From positions 114,785,700-114,849,699 of the forward strand of contig OV050033.1 in NCBI GenBank assembly GCA_920105625.2: DNA of 64,000 nt. The letters are read 5' to 3'. The position numbers were made by a program, and so were the translations under genes. Positions within the stretch are counted from its first letter, which is position 1; each line of letters begins with the position of its first letter. Positions 1 to 13,721 of the stretch are shown piece by piece. Origin of the DNA: Clusia tigrina. Lineage: Eukaryota > Arthropoda > Insecta > Diptera > Clusiidae. Below the pieces are notes generated by a model that saw only the letters and a program-made list of their open reading frames with translations, was not told the origin of the DNA and made no database searches.

Positions 1-1177
1 CAAACTCTGATAAAACTTCAAATGGCCCTAACTTCTATACGGTACGACCAACACCTATCAAAGTTTGCAACATACAAATGCTTGTAGCTTTTTATTGGAG
101 CGTCATAAAACCTTGAAATTTTGTAACAATAAAGTACTCGAGCCTCTTGTCAATTTAAGCTATCGCTCCAAGCTATGCTACAATTGAGTCCCACATCAAA
201 CACTGATAATACTTCAAATGGCCCTAACTTCTATACGGTACGTCCTACACCTATCAAAGTTTGCAACATACAAATGTTTGTAACTCTTTACTGGACCGTC
301 ATAAAACCTTGAAATTTTGTACCAATAAAGTACTCGAGCCTCTTGTCAATTTTAGGTATCGCTCAAAGCTATGCTACCCTTGAGTCCCAAATCAAACACT
401 GATAAAACTTCAAATGGCCCTAACTTCTATACGGTACGTCCAACACCTATCAAAGTTTGCAACATACAAATGCTTGTAACTTTTTACTGGAGCGTCATAA
501 AACCTTAAAATTTTGTAACAATAATGTACTCGAGCCTCTTGTCAATTTAAGTTATCGCTCAAAGCTATGCTACCCTTAAGTCCCAAATCAAACACTGATA
601 AAACTTCAAATGGCCCTAACTTCTATGCGGTACGTCCTACACCTATCAAAGTTTGCAAACATACAAATGCTTGTAGCTTTTTACTGGAGCGTCATAAAAC
701 CTTAAAATTTTGTAACAATAAAGTACTCGAGCCTCTTGTCAATTTAAGCTATCGCTTAAAGCTATGCTACCATTGAGTCCCAAATCAAAAACTGATAATA
801 CTTCAAATGGCCCTAACTTCTATACGGTACGTCCTACACCTATCAATGTTTGCAACATACAAATGTTTGTAACTTTTTACTGGAGCGTCATAAAACCTTG
901 AAATTTTGTAACAATAAAGTACTCGAGCCTCTTGTCAATTTAAGGTATCGCTCAAAGCTATGCTACCCTTGAGTCCCAAATCAAACACTGATAAAACTTC
1001 AAATGGCCCTAACTTCTATACGGTACGTCCTACACCTATCAAAGTTTGCAACATACAAATGCTTGTAACTTTTTACTTGAGCGTCATAAAACCTTGAAAT
1101 TTTGTAACAATAAAGTACTCGAGCCTCTTGTCAATTTAAGCTATCGCTCAAAGCTATGCTACCCTTGAGTCCCAAGT
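1..1177. repeat. Left-edge satellite monomers flanking domain I
   Basis: Six monomers start at 1, 197, 393, 589, 786 and 982. The unit at 589 is 197 bp because of an extra A in TTTGCAAACATAC. Their marks (GTACGACC and CTCCAAGC at 1, ACTCTTTACTGGACCG at 197, AATGTACTCG at 393, CGCTTAAAGC at 589, CAAAAACTGATAATAC with CAATGTTTGC at 786) recur, diverged, on the far side of domain I near 15675-16656. This looks like an older layer split by the expansion of domain I. Nothing but satellite is present. Confidence 0.85.
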
Positions 1178-4100
1178 CAAACACTGATAAAACTTCAAAT
1201 GGCCCTTACTTCTATACGGAACGTCCTACACCTATCAAAGTTTGCAACATACAAATGTTTGTAACTTTTTACTGGACCGTCATAAAACCTTGAAATTTTG
1301 TAACAATAAAGTAATCGAGCCTCTTGTCAATTTAAGGTATCGCTCAAAGCTATGCTACCCTTGAGTCGCAAATCAAACACTGACAAAACTTCAAATGGCC
1401 CTAACTTCTATACGGTACGTCCTACACCTATCAAAGTTTGCAACAGACAAATGCTTGTAACTTTTTACTGGAGCGTCATAAAACCTTGAAATTTTGTAAC
1501 AATAAAGTACTCTAGCCTCTTGTCAATTTAAGGTATCGCTCAAAGCTATGCTACCCTTGAGTCCCAAATCAAACTCTGATAAAACTTCAAATGGCCCTAA
1601 CTTCTATACGGTACGACCAACACCTATCAAAGTTTGCAACATACAAATGTTTGTAACTCTTTACTGGACCGTCATAAAACCTTGAAATTTTGTAACAATA
1701 AAGTACTCGAGCCTCTTGTCAATTTTAGGTATCGCTCAAAGCTATGCTACCCTAGAGTCCCAAATCAAACACTGATAAAACTAAAAATGGCCCTAACTTC
1801 TATACGGTACGTCCAACACCTATCAAAGTTTGCAATATACAAATGCTTGTAACTTTTTACTGGAGCGTCATAAAACCTTAAAATTTTGTAACAATAATGT
1901 ACTCGAGCCTCTTGTCAATTTAAGCTATCGCTCAAAGCTATGCTACCCTTAAGTCCCAAATCAAACACTGACAAAACTTCAAATGGCCCTAACTTCTATA
2001 CGGTACGTCCTACTCCTATCAAAGTTTGCAACATACAAATGTTTGTAACTTTTTACTGGAGCGTCATAAAACCTTGAAATTTTGTAACAATAAAGTACTC
2101 GAGCCTCTTGTCAATTTAAGGTATCGCTCAAAGCTATGCTACCCTTTTGTCCCAAATCAAACACTGATAAAACTTCAAATGGCCCTAACTTCTATACGGT
2201 ACGTCCTACACCTATCAAAGTTTGCAACATACAAATGCTTGTAACTTTTTACTGGAGCGTCATAAAACCTTGAAATTTTGTAACAATAAAGTACTCGAGC
2301 CTCTTGTCAATTTAAGCTATCGCTCAAAGCTATGCTACCCTTGAGTCCCAAATCAAACACTGATAAAACTTCAAATGGCCCTAACTTCTATACGGTACGT
2401 CCTACACCTATCAAAGTTTGCACCATACAAATGCTTGTAACTTTTTATTGGAGCGTCATAAAACCTTGAAATTTTGTAACAATAAAGTACTCGAGCCTCT
2501 TGTCAATTTAAGCTATCGCTCAAAGCTATGCTACCCTTGAGTCCCAAATCAAACACTGATAAAACTTCAAATGGCCCTAACTTCTATACGGTACGTCCTA
2601 CACCTATCAAAGTTTGCACCATACAAATGCTTGTAACTTTTTACTTGAGCGTCATAAAACCTTGAAATTTTGTAACAATAAAGTACTCGAGCCTCTTGTC
2701 AATTTAAGCTATCGCTCAAAGCTATGCTACCCTTGAGTCCCAAATCAAACACTGATAAAACTTCAAATGGCCCTAACTTCTATACGGTACGTCCTACACC
2801 TATCAAAGTTTGCACCATACAAATGCTTGTAACTTTTTACTTGAGCGTCATAAAACCTTGAAATTTTGTAACAATAAAGTACTCGAGCCTCTTGTCAATT
2901 TAAGCTATCGCTCAAAGCTATGCTACCCTTGAGTCCCAAATCAAACACTGATAAAACTTCAAATGGCCCTAACTTCTATACGGAACGTCCTACACCTATC
3001 AAAGTTTGCAACATACAAATGTTTGTAACTTTTTACTGGACCGTCATAAAACCTTGAAATTTTGTAACAATAAAGTACTCGAGCCTCTTGTCAATTTAAG
3101 GTATCGCTCAAAGCTATGCTACCCTTGAGTCCCAAATCAAACACTGATAAAACTTTAAATGGCCCTAACTTCTATACGGTACGTCCTACACCTATCAAAG
3201 TTTGCAACATACAAATGTTTGTAACTTTTTACTGGAGCGTCATAAAACCTTAAAATTTTGTAACAATAAAGTACTCGAGCCTCTTGTCAATTTAAGCTAT
3301 CGCTTAAAGCTATGCTACCATTGAGACCCAAATCAAACACTGATAATACTTCAAACGGCCCTAACTTCTATACGGTACGTCCTACAGCTATCAAAGTTTG
3401 CAACATACAAATGTTTGTAACTTTTTACTGGAGCGTCATAAAACCTTGAAATTTTGTAACAATAAAGTACTCGAGCCTCTTGTCAATTTAAGGTATCGCT
3501 CAAAGCTATGCTACCCTTGAGTCCCAAATCAAACACTGATAAAACTTCAAATGGCCCTAACTTCTATACGGTACGTCCTACACCTATCAAAGTTTGCAAC
3601 ATACAAATGCTTGTAACTTTTTACTGGAGCGTCATAAAACCTTGAAATTTTGTAACAATAAAGAACTCGAGCCTCTTGTCAATTTAAGCTATCGCTCAAA
3701 GCTATGCTACCCTTGAGTCCCAAATCAAACACTGATAAAACTTCAAATGGCCCTAACTTCTATACGGAACGTCCTACACCTATCAAAGTTTGCAACATAC
3801 AAATGTTTGTAACTTTTTACTGGACCGTCATAAAACCTTGAAATTGTGTAACAATAAAGTACTCGAGCCTCTTGTCAATTTAAGGTATCGCTCAAAGCTA
3901 TGCTACCCTTGAGTCCCAAATCAAACACTGATAAAACTTCAAATGGCCCTAACTTCTATACGGTACTTCCTACACCTATCAAAGTTTGCAACATACAAAT
4001 GTTTGTAACTTTTTACTGGAGCGTCATAAAACCTTAAAATTTTGTAACAATAAAGTACTCGAGCCTCTTGTCAATTTAAGCTATCGCTTAAAGCTATGCT

Positions 4101-4509
4101 ACCATTGAGACCCAAATCAAACACTGATAATACTTCAAATGGCCCTAACTTCTATACGGTACGTCCTACACCTATCAAAGTTTGCAACATACAAATGTTT
4201 GTAACTTTTTACTGGAGCGTCATAAAACCTTGAAATTTTGTAACAATAAAGTACTCGAGCCTCTTGTCAATTTAAGGTATCGCTCAAAGCTATGCTACCC
4301 TTGAGTCCCAAATCAAACACTGATAAAACTTCAAATGGCCCTAACTTCTATACGGTACGTCCTATACCTATCAAAGTTTGCAACATACAAATGCTTGTAA
4401 CTTTTTACTTGAGCGTCATAAAACCTTGAAATTTTGTAACAATAAAGTACTCGAGCCTCTTGTCAATTTAAGCTATCGCTCAAAGCTATGCTACCCTTGA
4501 GTCCCAAGT
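1178..4509. repeat. Domain I HOR copy 1: full 17-mer, 3332 bp
   Basis: Seventeen exact 196-bp monomers, types 1-17. Type 1 (1178) has GTCCCAAGTC, GGCCCTTAC, GGAACG and GTAATCGAG; type 2 (1374) GTCGC, GACAAAAC, AACAGAC and TCTAGCC; type 3 (1570) GTACGACCAACACC and AACTCTTTAC; type 4 (1766) ACTAAAAATGG, GCAATATAC and AATAATGTAC; type 5 (1962) CCTACTCC; type 6 (2158) consensus; types 7-9 TTTGCACCATAC; type 10 (2942) GGAACG with GGACCG; type 11 ACTTTAAATGG with CGCTTAAAG; type 12 CAAACGGCC; type 13 consensus-like; type 14 AAATTGTG; type 15 GGTACTTCC; type 16 TAATACTTC; type 17 CTTGAGCG. The type 1 marks return exactly 3332 bp later at 4510. This is the fullest copy with no evident rearrangement, so it is taken as canonical. 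Confidence 0.9.
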
Positions 4510-6273
4510 CAAACACTGATAAAACTTCAAATGGCCCTTACTTCTATACGGAACGTCCTACACCTATCAAAGTTTGCAACATACAAATGTTTGTAACTTT
4601 TTACTGGACCGTCATAAAACCTTGAAATTTTGTAACAATAAAGTAATCGAGCCTCTTGTCAATTTAAGGTATCGCTCAAAGCTATGCTACCCTTGAGTCG
4701 CAAATCAAACACTGACAAAACTTCAAATGGCCCTAACTTCTATACGGTACGTCCTACACCTATCAAAGTTTGCAACAGACAAATGCTTGTAACTTTTTAC
4801 TGGAGCGTCATAAAACCTTGAAATTTTGTAACAATAAAGTACTCTAGCCTCTTGTCAATTTAAGGTATCGCTCAAAGCTATGCTACCCTTGAGTCCCAAA
4901 TCAATTTCTGATAAAACTTCAAATGGCCCTAACTTCTATACGGTACGACCAACACCTATCAAAGTTTGCAACATACAAATGTTTGTAACTCTTTACTGGA
5001 CCGTCATAAAACCTTGAAATTTTGTAACAATAAAGTACTCGAGCCTCTTGTCAATTTTAGGTATCGCTCAAAGCTATGCTACCCTTGAGTCCCAAATCAA
5101 ACACTGATAAAACTAAAAATGGCCCTAACTTCTATACGGTACGTCCAACACCTATCAAAGTTTGCAATATACAAATGCTTGTAACTTTTTACTGGAGCGT
5201 CATAAAACCTTAAAATTTTGTAACAATAATGTACTCGAGCCTCTTGTCAATTTAAGCTATCGCTCAAAGCTATGCTACCCTTAAGTCCCAAATCAAACAC
5301 TGACAAAACTTCAAATGGCCCTAACTTCTATACGGTACGTCCTACTCCTATCAAAGTTTGCAACATACAAATGTTTGTAACTTTTTACTGGAGCGTCATA
5401 AAACCTTGAAATTTTGTAACAATAAAGTACTCGAGCCTCTTGTCAATTTAAGGTATCGCTCAAAGCTATGCTACCCTTGAGTCCCAAATCAAACACTGAT
5501 AAAACTTCAAATGGCCCTAACTTCTATACGGTACGTCCTACACCTATCAAAGTTTGCAACATACAAATGCTTGTAACTTTTTACTGGAGCGTCATAAAAC
5601 CTTGAAATTTTGTAACAATAAAGTACTCGAGCCTCTTGTCAATTTAAGCTATCGCTCAAAGCTATGCTACCCTTGAGTCCCAAATCAAACACTGATAAAA
5701 CTTCAAATGGCCCTAACTTCTATACGGTACGTCCTACACCTATCAAAGTTTGCACCATACAAATGCTTGTAACTTTTTATTTGAGCGTCATAAAACCTTG
5801 AAATTTTGTAACAATAAAGTACTCGAGCCTCTTGTCAATTTAAGCTATCGCTCAAAGCTATGCTACCCTTGAGTCCCAAATCAAACACTGATAAAACTTC
5901 AAATGGCCCTAACTTCTATACGGTACGTCCTACACCTATCAAAGTTTGCACCATACAAATGCTTGTAACTTTTTACTTGAGCGTCATAAAACCTTGAAAT
6001 TTTGTAACAATAAAGTACTCGAGCCTCTTGTCAATTTAAGCTATCGCTCAAAGCTATGCTACCCTTGAGACCCAAATCAAACACTGATAATACTTCAAAT
6101 GGCCCTAACTTCTATACGGTACGTCCTACACCTATCAAAGTTTGCAACATACAAATGCTTGTAACTTTTTACTTGAGCGTCATAAAACCTTGAAATTTTG
6201 TAACAATAAAGTACTCGAGCCTCTTGTCAATTTAAGCTATCGCTCAAAGCTATGCTACCCTTGAGTCCCAAGT
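4510..6273. repeat. Domain I HOR copy 2: shortened to 9 monomers
   Basis: Types 1-8 (4510-6077) are followed by a single unit at 6078-6273 before type 1 marks reappear at 6274. The unit at 6078 begins with the GAGACCC and TAATACTTC marks of type 16 and ends with the ATGCTTG, CTTGAGCG and CCCAAGTC marks of type 17, so types 9-15 are missing and 16/17 are fused. Eight monomers have been lost relative to the 17-mer (1764 versus 3332 bp), in exact multiples of 196, as expected from unequal exchange in register. The type 3 unit here reads TCAATTTCTG, shared with copies 3 and 4 but not with copy 1. Confidence 0.88.
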
Positions 6274-9200
6274 CAAACACTGATAAAACTTCAAATGGCC
6301 CTTACTTCTATACGGAACGTCCTACACCTATCAAAGTTTGCAACATACAAATGTTTGTAACTTTTTACTGGACCGTCATAAAACCTTGAAATTTTGTAAC
6401 AATAAAGTAATCGAGCCTCTTGTCAATTTAAGGTATCGCTCAAAGCTATGCTACCCTTGAGTCGCAAATCAAACACTGACAAAACTTCAAATGGCCCTAA
6501 CTTCTATACGGTACGTCCTACACCTATCAAAGTTTGCAACAGACAAATGCTTGTAACTTTTTACTGGAGCGTCATAAAACCTTGAAATTTTGTAACAATA
6601 AAGTACTCTAGCCTCTTGTCAATTTAAGGTATCGCTCAAAGCTATGCTACCCTTGAGTCCCAAATCAATTTCTGATAAAACTTCAAATGGCCCTAACTTC
6701 TATACGGTACGACCAACACCTATCAAAGTTTGCAACATACAAATGTTTGTAACTCTTTACTGGACCGTCATAAAACCTTGAAATTTTGTAACAATAAAGT
6801 ACTCGAGCCTCTTGTCAATTTTAGGTATCGCTCAAAGCTATGCTACCCTTGAGTCCCAAATCAAACACTGATAAAACTAAAAATGGCCCTAACTTCTATA
6901 CGGTACGTCCAACACCTATCAAAGTTTGCAATATACAAATGCTTGTAACTTTTTACTGGAGCGTCATAAAACCTTAAAATTTTGTAACAATAATGTACTC
7001 GAGCCTCTTGTCAATTTAAGCTATCGCTCAAAGCTATGCTACCCTTAAGTCCCAAATCAAACACTGACAAAACTTCAAATGGCCCTAGCTTCTATACGGT
7101 ACGTCCTACTCCTATCAAAGTTTGCAACATACAAATGTTTGTAACTTTTTACTGGAGCGTCATAAAACCTTGAAATTTTGTAACAATAAAGTACTCGAGC
7201 CTCTTGTCAATTTAAGGTATCGCTCAAAGCTATGCTACCCTTGAGTCCCAAATCAAACACTGATAAAACTTCAAATGGCCCTAACTTCTATACGGTACGT
7301 CCGACACCTATCAAAGTTTGCAACATACAAATGCTTGTAACTTTTTACTGGAGCGTCATAAAACCTTGAAATTTTGTAACAATAAAGTACTCGAGCCTCT
7401 TGTCAATTTAAGCTATCGCTCAAAGCTATGCTACCCTTGAGTCCCAAATCAAACACTGATAAAACTTCAAATGGCCCTAACTTCTATACGGTACGTCCTA
7501 CACCTATCAAAGTTTGCACCATACAAATGCTTGTAACTTTTTATTTGAGCGTCATAAAACCTTGAAATTTTGTAACAATAAAGTACTCGAGCCTCTTGTC
7601 AATTTAAGCTATCGCTCAAAGCTATGCTACCCTTGAGTCCCAAATCAAACACTGATAAAACTTCAAATGGCCCTAACTTCTATACGGTACGTCCTACACC
7701 TATCAAAGTTTGCACCATACAAATGCTTGTAACTTTTTACTTGAGCGTCATAAAACCTTGAAATTTTGTAACAATAAAGTACTCGAGCCTCTTGTCAATT
7801 TAAGCTATCGCTCAAAGCTATGCTACCCTTGAGTCCCAAATCAAACACTGATAAAACTTCAAATGGCCCTAACTTCTATACGGTACGTCCTACACCTATC
7901 AAAGTTTGCACCATACAAATGCTTGTAACTTTTTACTTGAGCGTCATAAAACCTTGAAATTTTGTAACAATAAAGTACTCGAGCCTCTTGTCAATTTAAG
8001 CTATCGCTCAAAGCTATGCTACCCTTGAGTCCCAAATCAAACACTGATAAAACTTCAAATGGCCCTAACTTCTATACGGAACGTCCTACACCTATCAAAG
8101 TTTGCAATATACAAATGCTTGTAACTTTTTACTGGAGCGTCATAAAACCTTAAAATTTTGTAACAATAATGTACTCGAGCCTCTTGTCAATTTAAGCTAT
8201 CGCTCAAAGCTATGCTACCCTTAAGTCCCAAATCAAACACTGACAAAACTTCAAATGGCCCTAACTTCTATACGGTACGTCCTACTCCTATCAAAGTTTG
8301 CAACATACAAATGTTTGTAACTTTTTACTGGAGCGTCATAAAACCTTGAAATTTTGTAACAATAAAGTACTCGAGCCTCTTGTCAATTTAAGGTATCGCT
8401 CAAAGCTATGCTACCCTTTTGTCCCAAATCAAACACTGATAAAACTTCAAATGGCCCTAACTTCTATACGGTACGTCCTACACCTATCAAAGTTTGCAAC
8501 ATACAAATGCTTGTAACTTTTTACTGGAGCGTCATAAAACCTTGAAATTTTGTAACAATAAAGTACTCGAGCCTCTTGTCAATTTAAGCTATCGCTCAAA
8601 GCTATGCTACCCTTGAGTCCCAAATCAAACACTGATAAAACTTCAAATGGCCCTAACTTCTATACGGTACGTCCTACACCTATCAAAGTTTGCACCATAC
8701 AAATGCTTGTAACTTTTTATTTGAGCGTCATAAAACCTTGAAATTTTGTAACAATAAAGTACTCGAGCCTCTTGTCAATTTAAGCTATCGCTCAAAGCTA
8801 TGCTACCCTTGAGTCCCAAATCAAACACTGATAAAACTTCAAATGGCCCTAACTTCTATACGGTACGTCCTACACCTATCAAAGTTTGCACCATACAAAT
8901 GCTTGTAACTTTTTACTTGAGCGTCATAAAACCTTGAAATTTTGTAACAATAAAGTACTCGAGCCTCTTGTCAATTTAAGCTATCGCTCAAAGCTATGCT
9001 ACCCTTGAGTCCCAAATCAAACACTGATAAAACTTCAAATGGCCCTAACTTCTATACGGTACGTCCTACACCTATCAAAGTTTGCACCATACAAATGCTT
9101 GTAACTTTTTACTTGAGCGTCATAAAACCTTGAAATTTTGTAACAATAAAGTACTCGAGCCTCTTGTCAATTTAAGCTATCGCTCAAAGCTATGCTACCC

Positions 9201-10781
9201 TTGAGTCCCAAATCAAAAACTGATAAAACTTCAAATGGCCCTAACTTCTATACGGAACGTCCTACACCTATCAAAGTTTGCAACATACAAATGTTTGTAA
9301 CTTTTTACTGGACCGTCATAAAACCTTGAAATTTTGTAACAATAAAGTACTCGAGCCTCTTGTCAATTTAAGGTATCGCTCAAAGCTATGCTACCCTTGA
9401 GTCCCAAATCAAACACTGATAAAACTTTAAATGGCCCTAACTTCTATACGGTACGTCCTACACCTATCAAAGTTTGCAACATACAAATGTTTGTAACTTT
9501 TTACTGGAGCGTCATAAAACCTTAAAATTTTGTAACAATAAAGTACTCGAGCCTCTTGTCAATTTAAGCTATCGCTTAAAGCTATGCTACCATTGAGACC
9601 CAAATCAAACACTGATAATACTTCAAACGGCCCTAACTTCTATACGGTACGTCCTACACCTATCAAAGTTTGCAACATACAAATGTTTGTAACTTTTTAC
9701 TGGAGCGTCATAAAACCTTGAAATTTTGTAACAATAAAGTACTCGAGCCTCTTGTCAATTTAAGGTATCGCTCAAAGCTATGCTACCCTTGAGTCCCAAA
9801 TCAAACACTGATAAAACTTCAAATGGCCCTAACTTCTATACGGTACGTCCTACACCTATCAAAGTTTGCAACATACAAATGCTTGTAACTTTTTACTGGA
9901 GCGTCATAAAACCTTGAAATTTTGTAACAATAAAGTACTCGAGCCTCTTGTCAATTTAAGCTATCGCTCAAAGCTATGCTACCCTTGAGTCCCAAATCAA
10001 ACACTGATAAAACTTCAAATGGCCCTAACTTCTATACGGAACGTCCTACACCTATCAAAGTTTGCAACATACAAATGTTTGTAACTTTTTACTGGACCGT
10101 CATAAAACCTTGAAATTGTGTAACAATAAAGTACTCGAGCCTCTTGTCAATTTAAGGTATCGCTCAAAGCTATGCTACCCTTGAGTCCCAAATCAAACAC
10201 TGATAAAACTTCAAATGGCCCTAACTTCTATACGGTACTTCCTACACCTATCAAAGTTTGCAACATACAAATGTTTGTAACTTTTTACTGGAGCGTCATA
10301 AAACCTTAAAATTTTGTAACAATAAAGTACTCGAGCCTCTTGTCAATTTAAGCTATCGCTTAAAGCTATGCTACCATTGAGACCCAAATCAAACACTGAT
10401 AATACTTCAAATGGCCCTAACTTCTATACGGTACGTCCTACACCTATCAAAGTTTGCAACATACAAATGTTTGTAACTTTTTACTGGAGCGTCATAAAAC
10501 CTTGAAATTTTGTAACAATAAAGTACTCGAGCCTCTTGTCAATTTAAGGTATCGCTCAAAGCTATGCTACCCTTGAGTCCCAAATCAAACACTGATAAAA
10601 CTTCAAATGGCCCTAACTTCTATACGGTACGTCCTATACCTATCAAAGTTTGCAACATACAAATGCTTGTAACTTTTTACTTGAGCGTCATAAAACCTTG
10701 AAATTTTGTAACAATAAAGTACTCGAGCCTCTTGTCAATTTAAGCTATCGCTCAAAGCTATGCTACCCTTGAGTCCCAAGT
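6274..10781. repeat. Domain I HOR copy 3: expanded to 23 monomers
   Basis: Types 1-9 run from 6274, then a chimeric unit at 8038, then a second pass from type 5 (8234) to type 17 (10586). The length is 4508 bp, 17 plus 6 monomers. The part from 8234 on matches 1962 onward of copy 1 at a constant offset of 6272 bp (32 monomers). The CTTTTGTCC mark of the type 5 unit is present at 1962 and 8234 but not at 5294 or 7058. The second pass therefore looks more closely related to copy 1 than the first pass does. Confidence 0.88.
7058..8233. repeat. Six-monomer internal duplication with chimeric last unit
   Basis: Types 5-9 (7058-8037) plus one chimera (8038-8233) precede a second types 5-9 run at 8234. 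The chimera begins like type 10 (GGAACGTCC) and switches within the unit to type 4 (GCAATATAC, CCTTAAAATTT, AATAATGTAC, CCTTAAGTCC). The switch lies between about 8078 and 8105, inside sequence shared by both types. That is the expected scar of an exchange between misaligned type 10 and type 4 units, after which type 5 follows again. Confidence 0.85.
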
Positions 10782-13721
10782 CAAACACTGATAAAACTTC
10801 AAATGGCCCTTACTTCTATACGGAACGTCCTACACCTATCAAAGTTTGCAACATACAAATGTTTGTAACTTTTTACTGGACCGTCATAAAACCTTGAAAT
10901 TTTGTAACAATAAAGTAATCGAGCCTCTTGTCAATTTAAGGTATCGCTCAAAGCTATGCTACCCTTGAGTCGCAAATCAAACACTGACAAAACTTCAAAT
11001 GGCCCTAACTTCTATACGGTACGTCCTACACCTATCAAAGTTTGCAACAGACAAATGCTTGTAACTTTTTACTGGAGCGTCATAAAACCTTGAAATTTTG
11101 TAACAATAAAGTACTCTAGCCTCTTGTCAATTTAAGGTATCGCTCAAAGCTATGCTACCCTTGAGTCCCAAATCAATTTCTGATAAAACTTCAAATGGCC
11201 CTAACTTCTATACGGTACGACCAACACCTATCAAAGTTTGCAACATACAAATGTTTGTAACTCTTTACTGGACCGTCATAAAACCTTGAAATTTTGTAAC
11301 AATAAAGTACTCGAGCCTCTTGTCAATTTTAGGTATCGCTCAAAGCTATGCTACCCTTGAGTCCCAAATCAAACACTGATAAAACTAAAAATGGCCCTAA
11401 CTTCTATACGGTACGTCCAACACCTATCAAAGTTTGCAATATACAAATGCTTGTAACTTTTTACTGGAGCGTCATAAAACCTTAAAATTTTGTAACAATA
11501 ATGTACTCGAGCCTCTTGTCAATTTAAGCTATCGCTCAAAGCTATGCTACCCTTAAGTCCCAAATCAAACACTGACAAAACTTCAAATGGCCCTAACTTC
11601 TATACGGTACGTCCTACACCTATCAAAGTTTGCAACATACAAATGCTTGTAACTTTTTACTGGAGCGTCATAAAACCTTGAAATTTTGTAACAATAAAGT
11701 ACTCGAGCCTCTTGTCAATTTAAGCTATCGCTCAAAGCTATGCTACCCTTGAGTCCCAAATCAAACACTGATAAAACTTCAAATGGCCCTAACTTCTATA
11801 CGGTACGTCCTACACCTATCAAAGTTTGCACCATACAAATGCTTGTAACTTTTTATTTGAGCGTCATAAAACCTTGAAATTTTGTAACAATAAAGTACTC
11901 GAGCCTCTTGTCAATTTAAGCTATCGCTCAAAGCTATGCTACCCTTGAGTCCCAAATCAAACACTGATAAAACTTCAAATGGCCCTAACTTCTATACGGT
12001 ACGTCCTACACCTATCAAAGTTTGCACCATACAAATGCTTGTAACTTTTTACTTGAGCGTCATAAAACCTTGAAATTTTGTAACAATAAAGTACTCGAGC
12101 CTCTTGTCAATTTAAGCTATCGCTCAAAGCTATGCTACCCTTGAGTCCCAAATCAAACACTGATAAAACTTCAAATGGCCCTAACTTCTATACGGTACGT
12201 CCTACACCTATCAAAGTTTGCACCATACAAATGCTTGTAACTTTTTACTTGAGCGTCATAAAACCTTGAAATTTTGTAACAATAAAGTACTCGAGCCTCT
12301 TGTCAATTTATGCTATCGCTCAAAGCTATGCTACCCTTGAGTCCCAAATCAAACACTGATAAAACTTCAAATGGCCCTAACTTCTATACGGAACGTCCTA
12401 CACCTATCAAAGTTTGCAACATACAAATGTTTGTAACTTTTTACTGGACCGTCATAAAACCTTGAAATTTTGTAACAATAAAGTACTCGAGCCTCTTGTC
12501 AATTTAAGGTATCGCTCAAAGCTATGCTACCCTTGAGTCCCAAATCAAACACTGATAAAACTTTAAATGGCCCTAACTTCTATACGGTACGTCCTACACC
12601 TATCAAAGTTTGCAACATACAAATGTTTGTAACTTTTTACTGGAGCGTCATAAAACCTTAAAATTTTGTAACAATAAAGTACTCGAGCCTCTTGTCAATT
12701 TAAGCTATCGCTTAAAGCTATGCTACCATTGAGACCCAAATCAAACACTGATAATACTTCAAACGGCCCTAACTTCTATACGGTACGTCCTACACCTATC
12801 AAAGTTTGCAACATACAAATGTTTCTAACTTTTTACTGGAGCGTCCTAAAACCTTGAAATTTTGTAACAATAAAGTACTCGAGCCTCTTGTCAATTTAAG
12901 GTATCGCTCAAAGCTATGCTACCCTTGAGTCCCAAATCAAACACTGATAAAACTTCAAATGGCCCTAACTTCTATACGGTACGTCCTACACCTATCAAAG
13001 TTTGCAACATACAAATGCTTGTAACTTTTTACTGGAGCGTCATAAAACCTTGAAATTTTGTAACAATAAAGTACTCGAGCCTCTTGTCAATTTAAGCTAT
13101 CGCTCAAAGCTATGCTACCCTTGAGTCCCAAATCAAACACTGATAAAACTTCAAATGGCCCTAACTTCTATACGGAACGTCCTATACCTATCAAAGTTTG
13201 CAACATACAAATGTTTGTAACTTTTTACTGGACCGTCATAAAACCTTGAAATTGTGTAACAATAAAGTACTCGAGCCTCTTGTCAATTTAAGGTATCGCT
13301 CAAAGCTATGCTACCCTTGAGTCCCAAATCAAACACTGATAAAACTTCAAATGGCCCTAACTTCTATACGGTACTTCCTACACCTATCAAAGTTTGCAAC
13401 ATACAAATGTTTGTAACTTTTTACTGGAGCGTCATAAAACCTTAAAATTTTGTAACAATAAAGTACTCGAGCCTCTTGTCAATTTAAGCTATCGCTTAAA
13501 GCTATGCTACCATTGAGACCCAAATCAAACACTGATAATACTTCAAATGGCCCTAACTTCTATACGGTACGTCCTACACCTATCAAAGTTTGCAACATAC
13601 AAATGTTTGTAACTTTTTACTGGAGCGTCATAAAACCTTGAAATTTTGTAACAATAAAGTACTCGAGCCTCTTGTCAATTTAAGGTATCGCTCAAAGCTA
13701 TGCTACCCTTGAGTCCCAAAT
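10782..13721. repeat. Domain I HOR copy 4: about 15-16 monomers, then loss of order
   Basis: Types 1-4 run from 10782 to 11565. A fused type 5/6 unit follows at 11566-11761 (GACAAAAC of type 5, then CCTACACC, ATGCTTG and AAGCTATCG of type 6). Types 7-16 run from 11762 to 13721. The expected type 17 unit is replaced at 13722 by a consensus-like unit. One monomer has thus been lost by a 5/6 fusion. Private changes include TTTATGCTATCG at 12308 and the TTTCTAAC plus GTCCTAAAACC unit at 12742. Unit length stays at exactly 196 bp. Confidence 0.85.
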
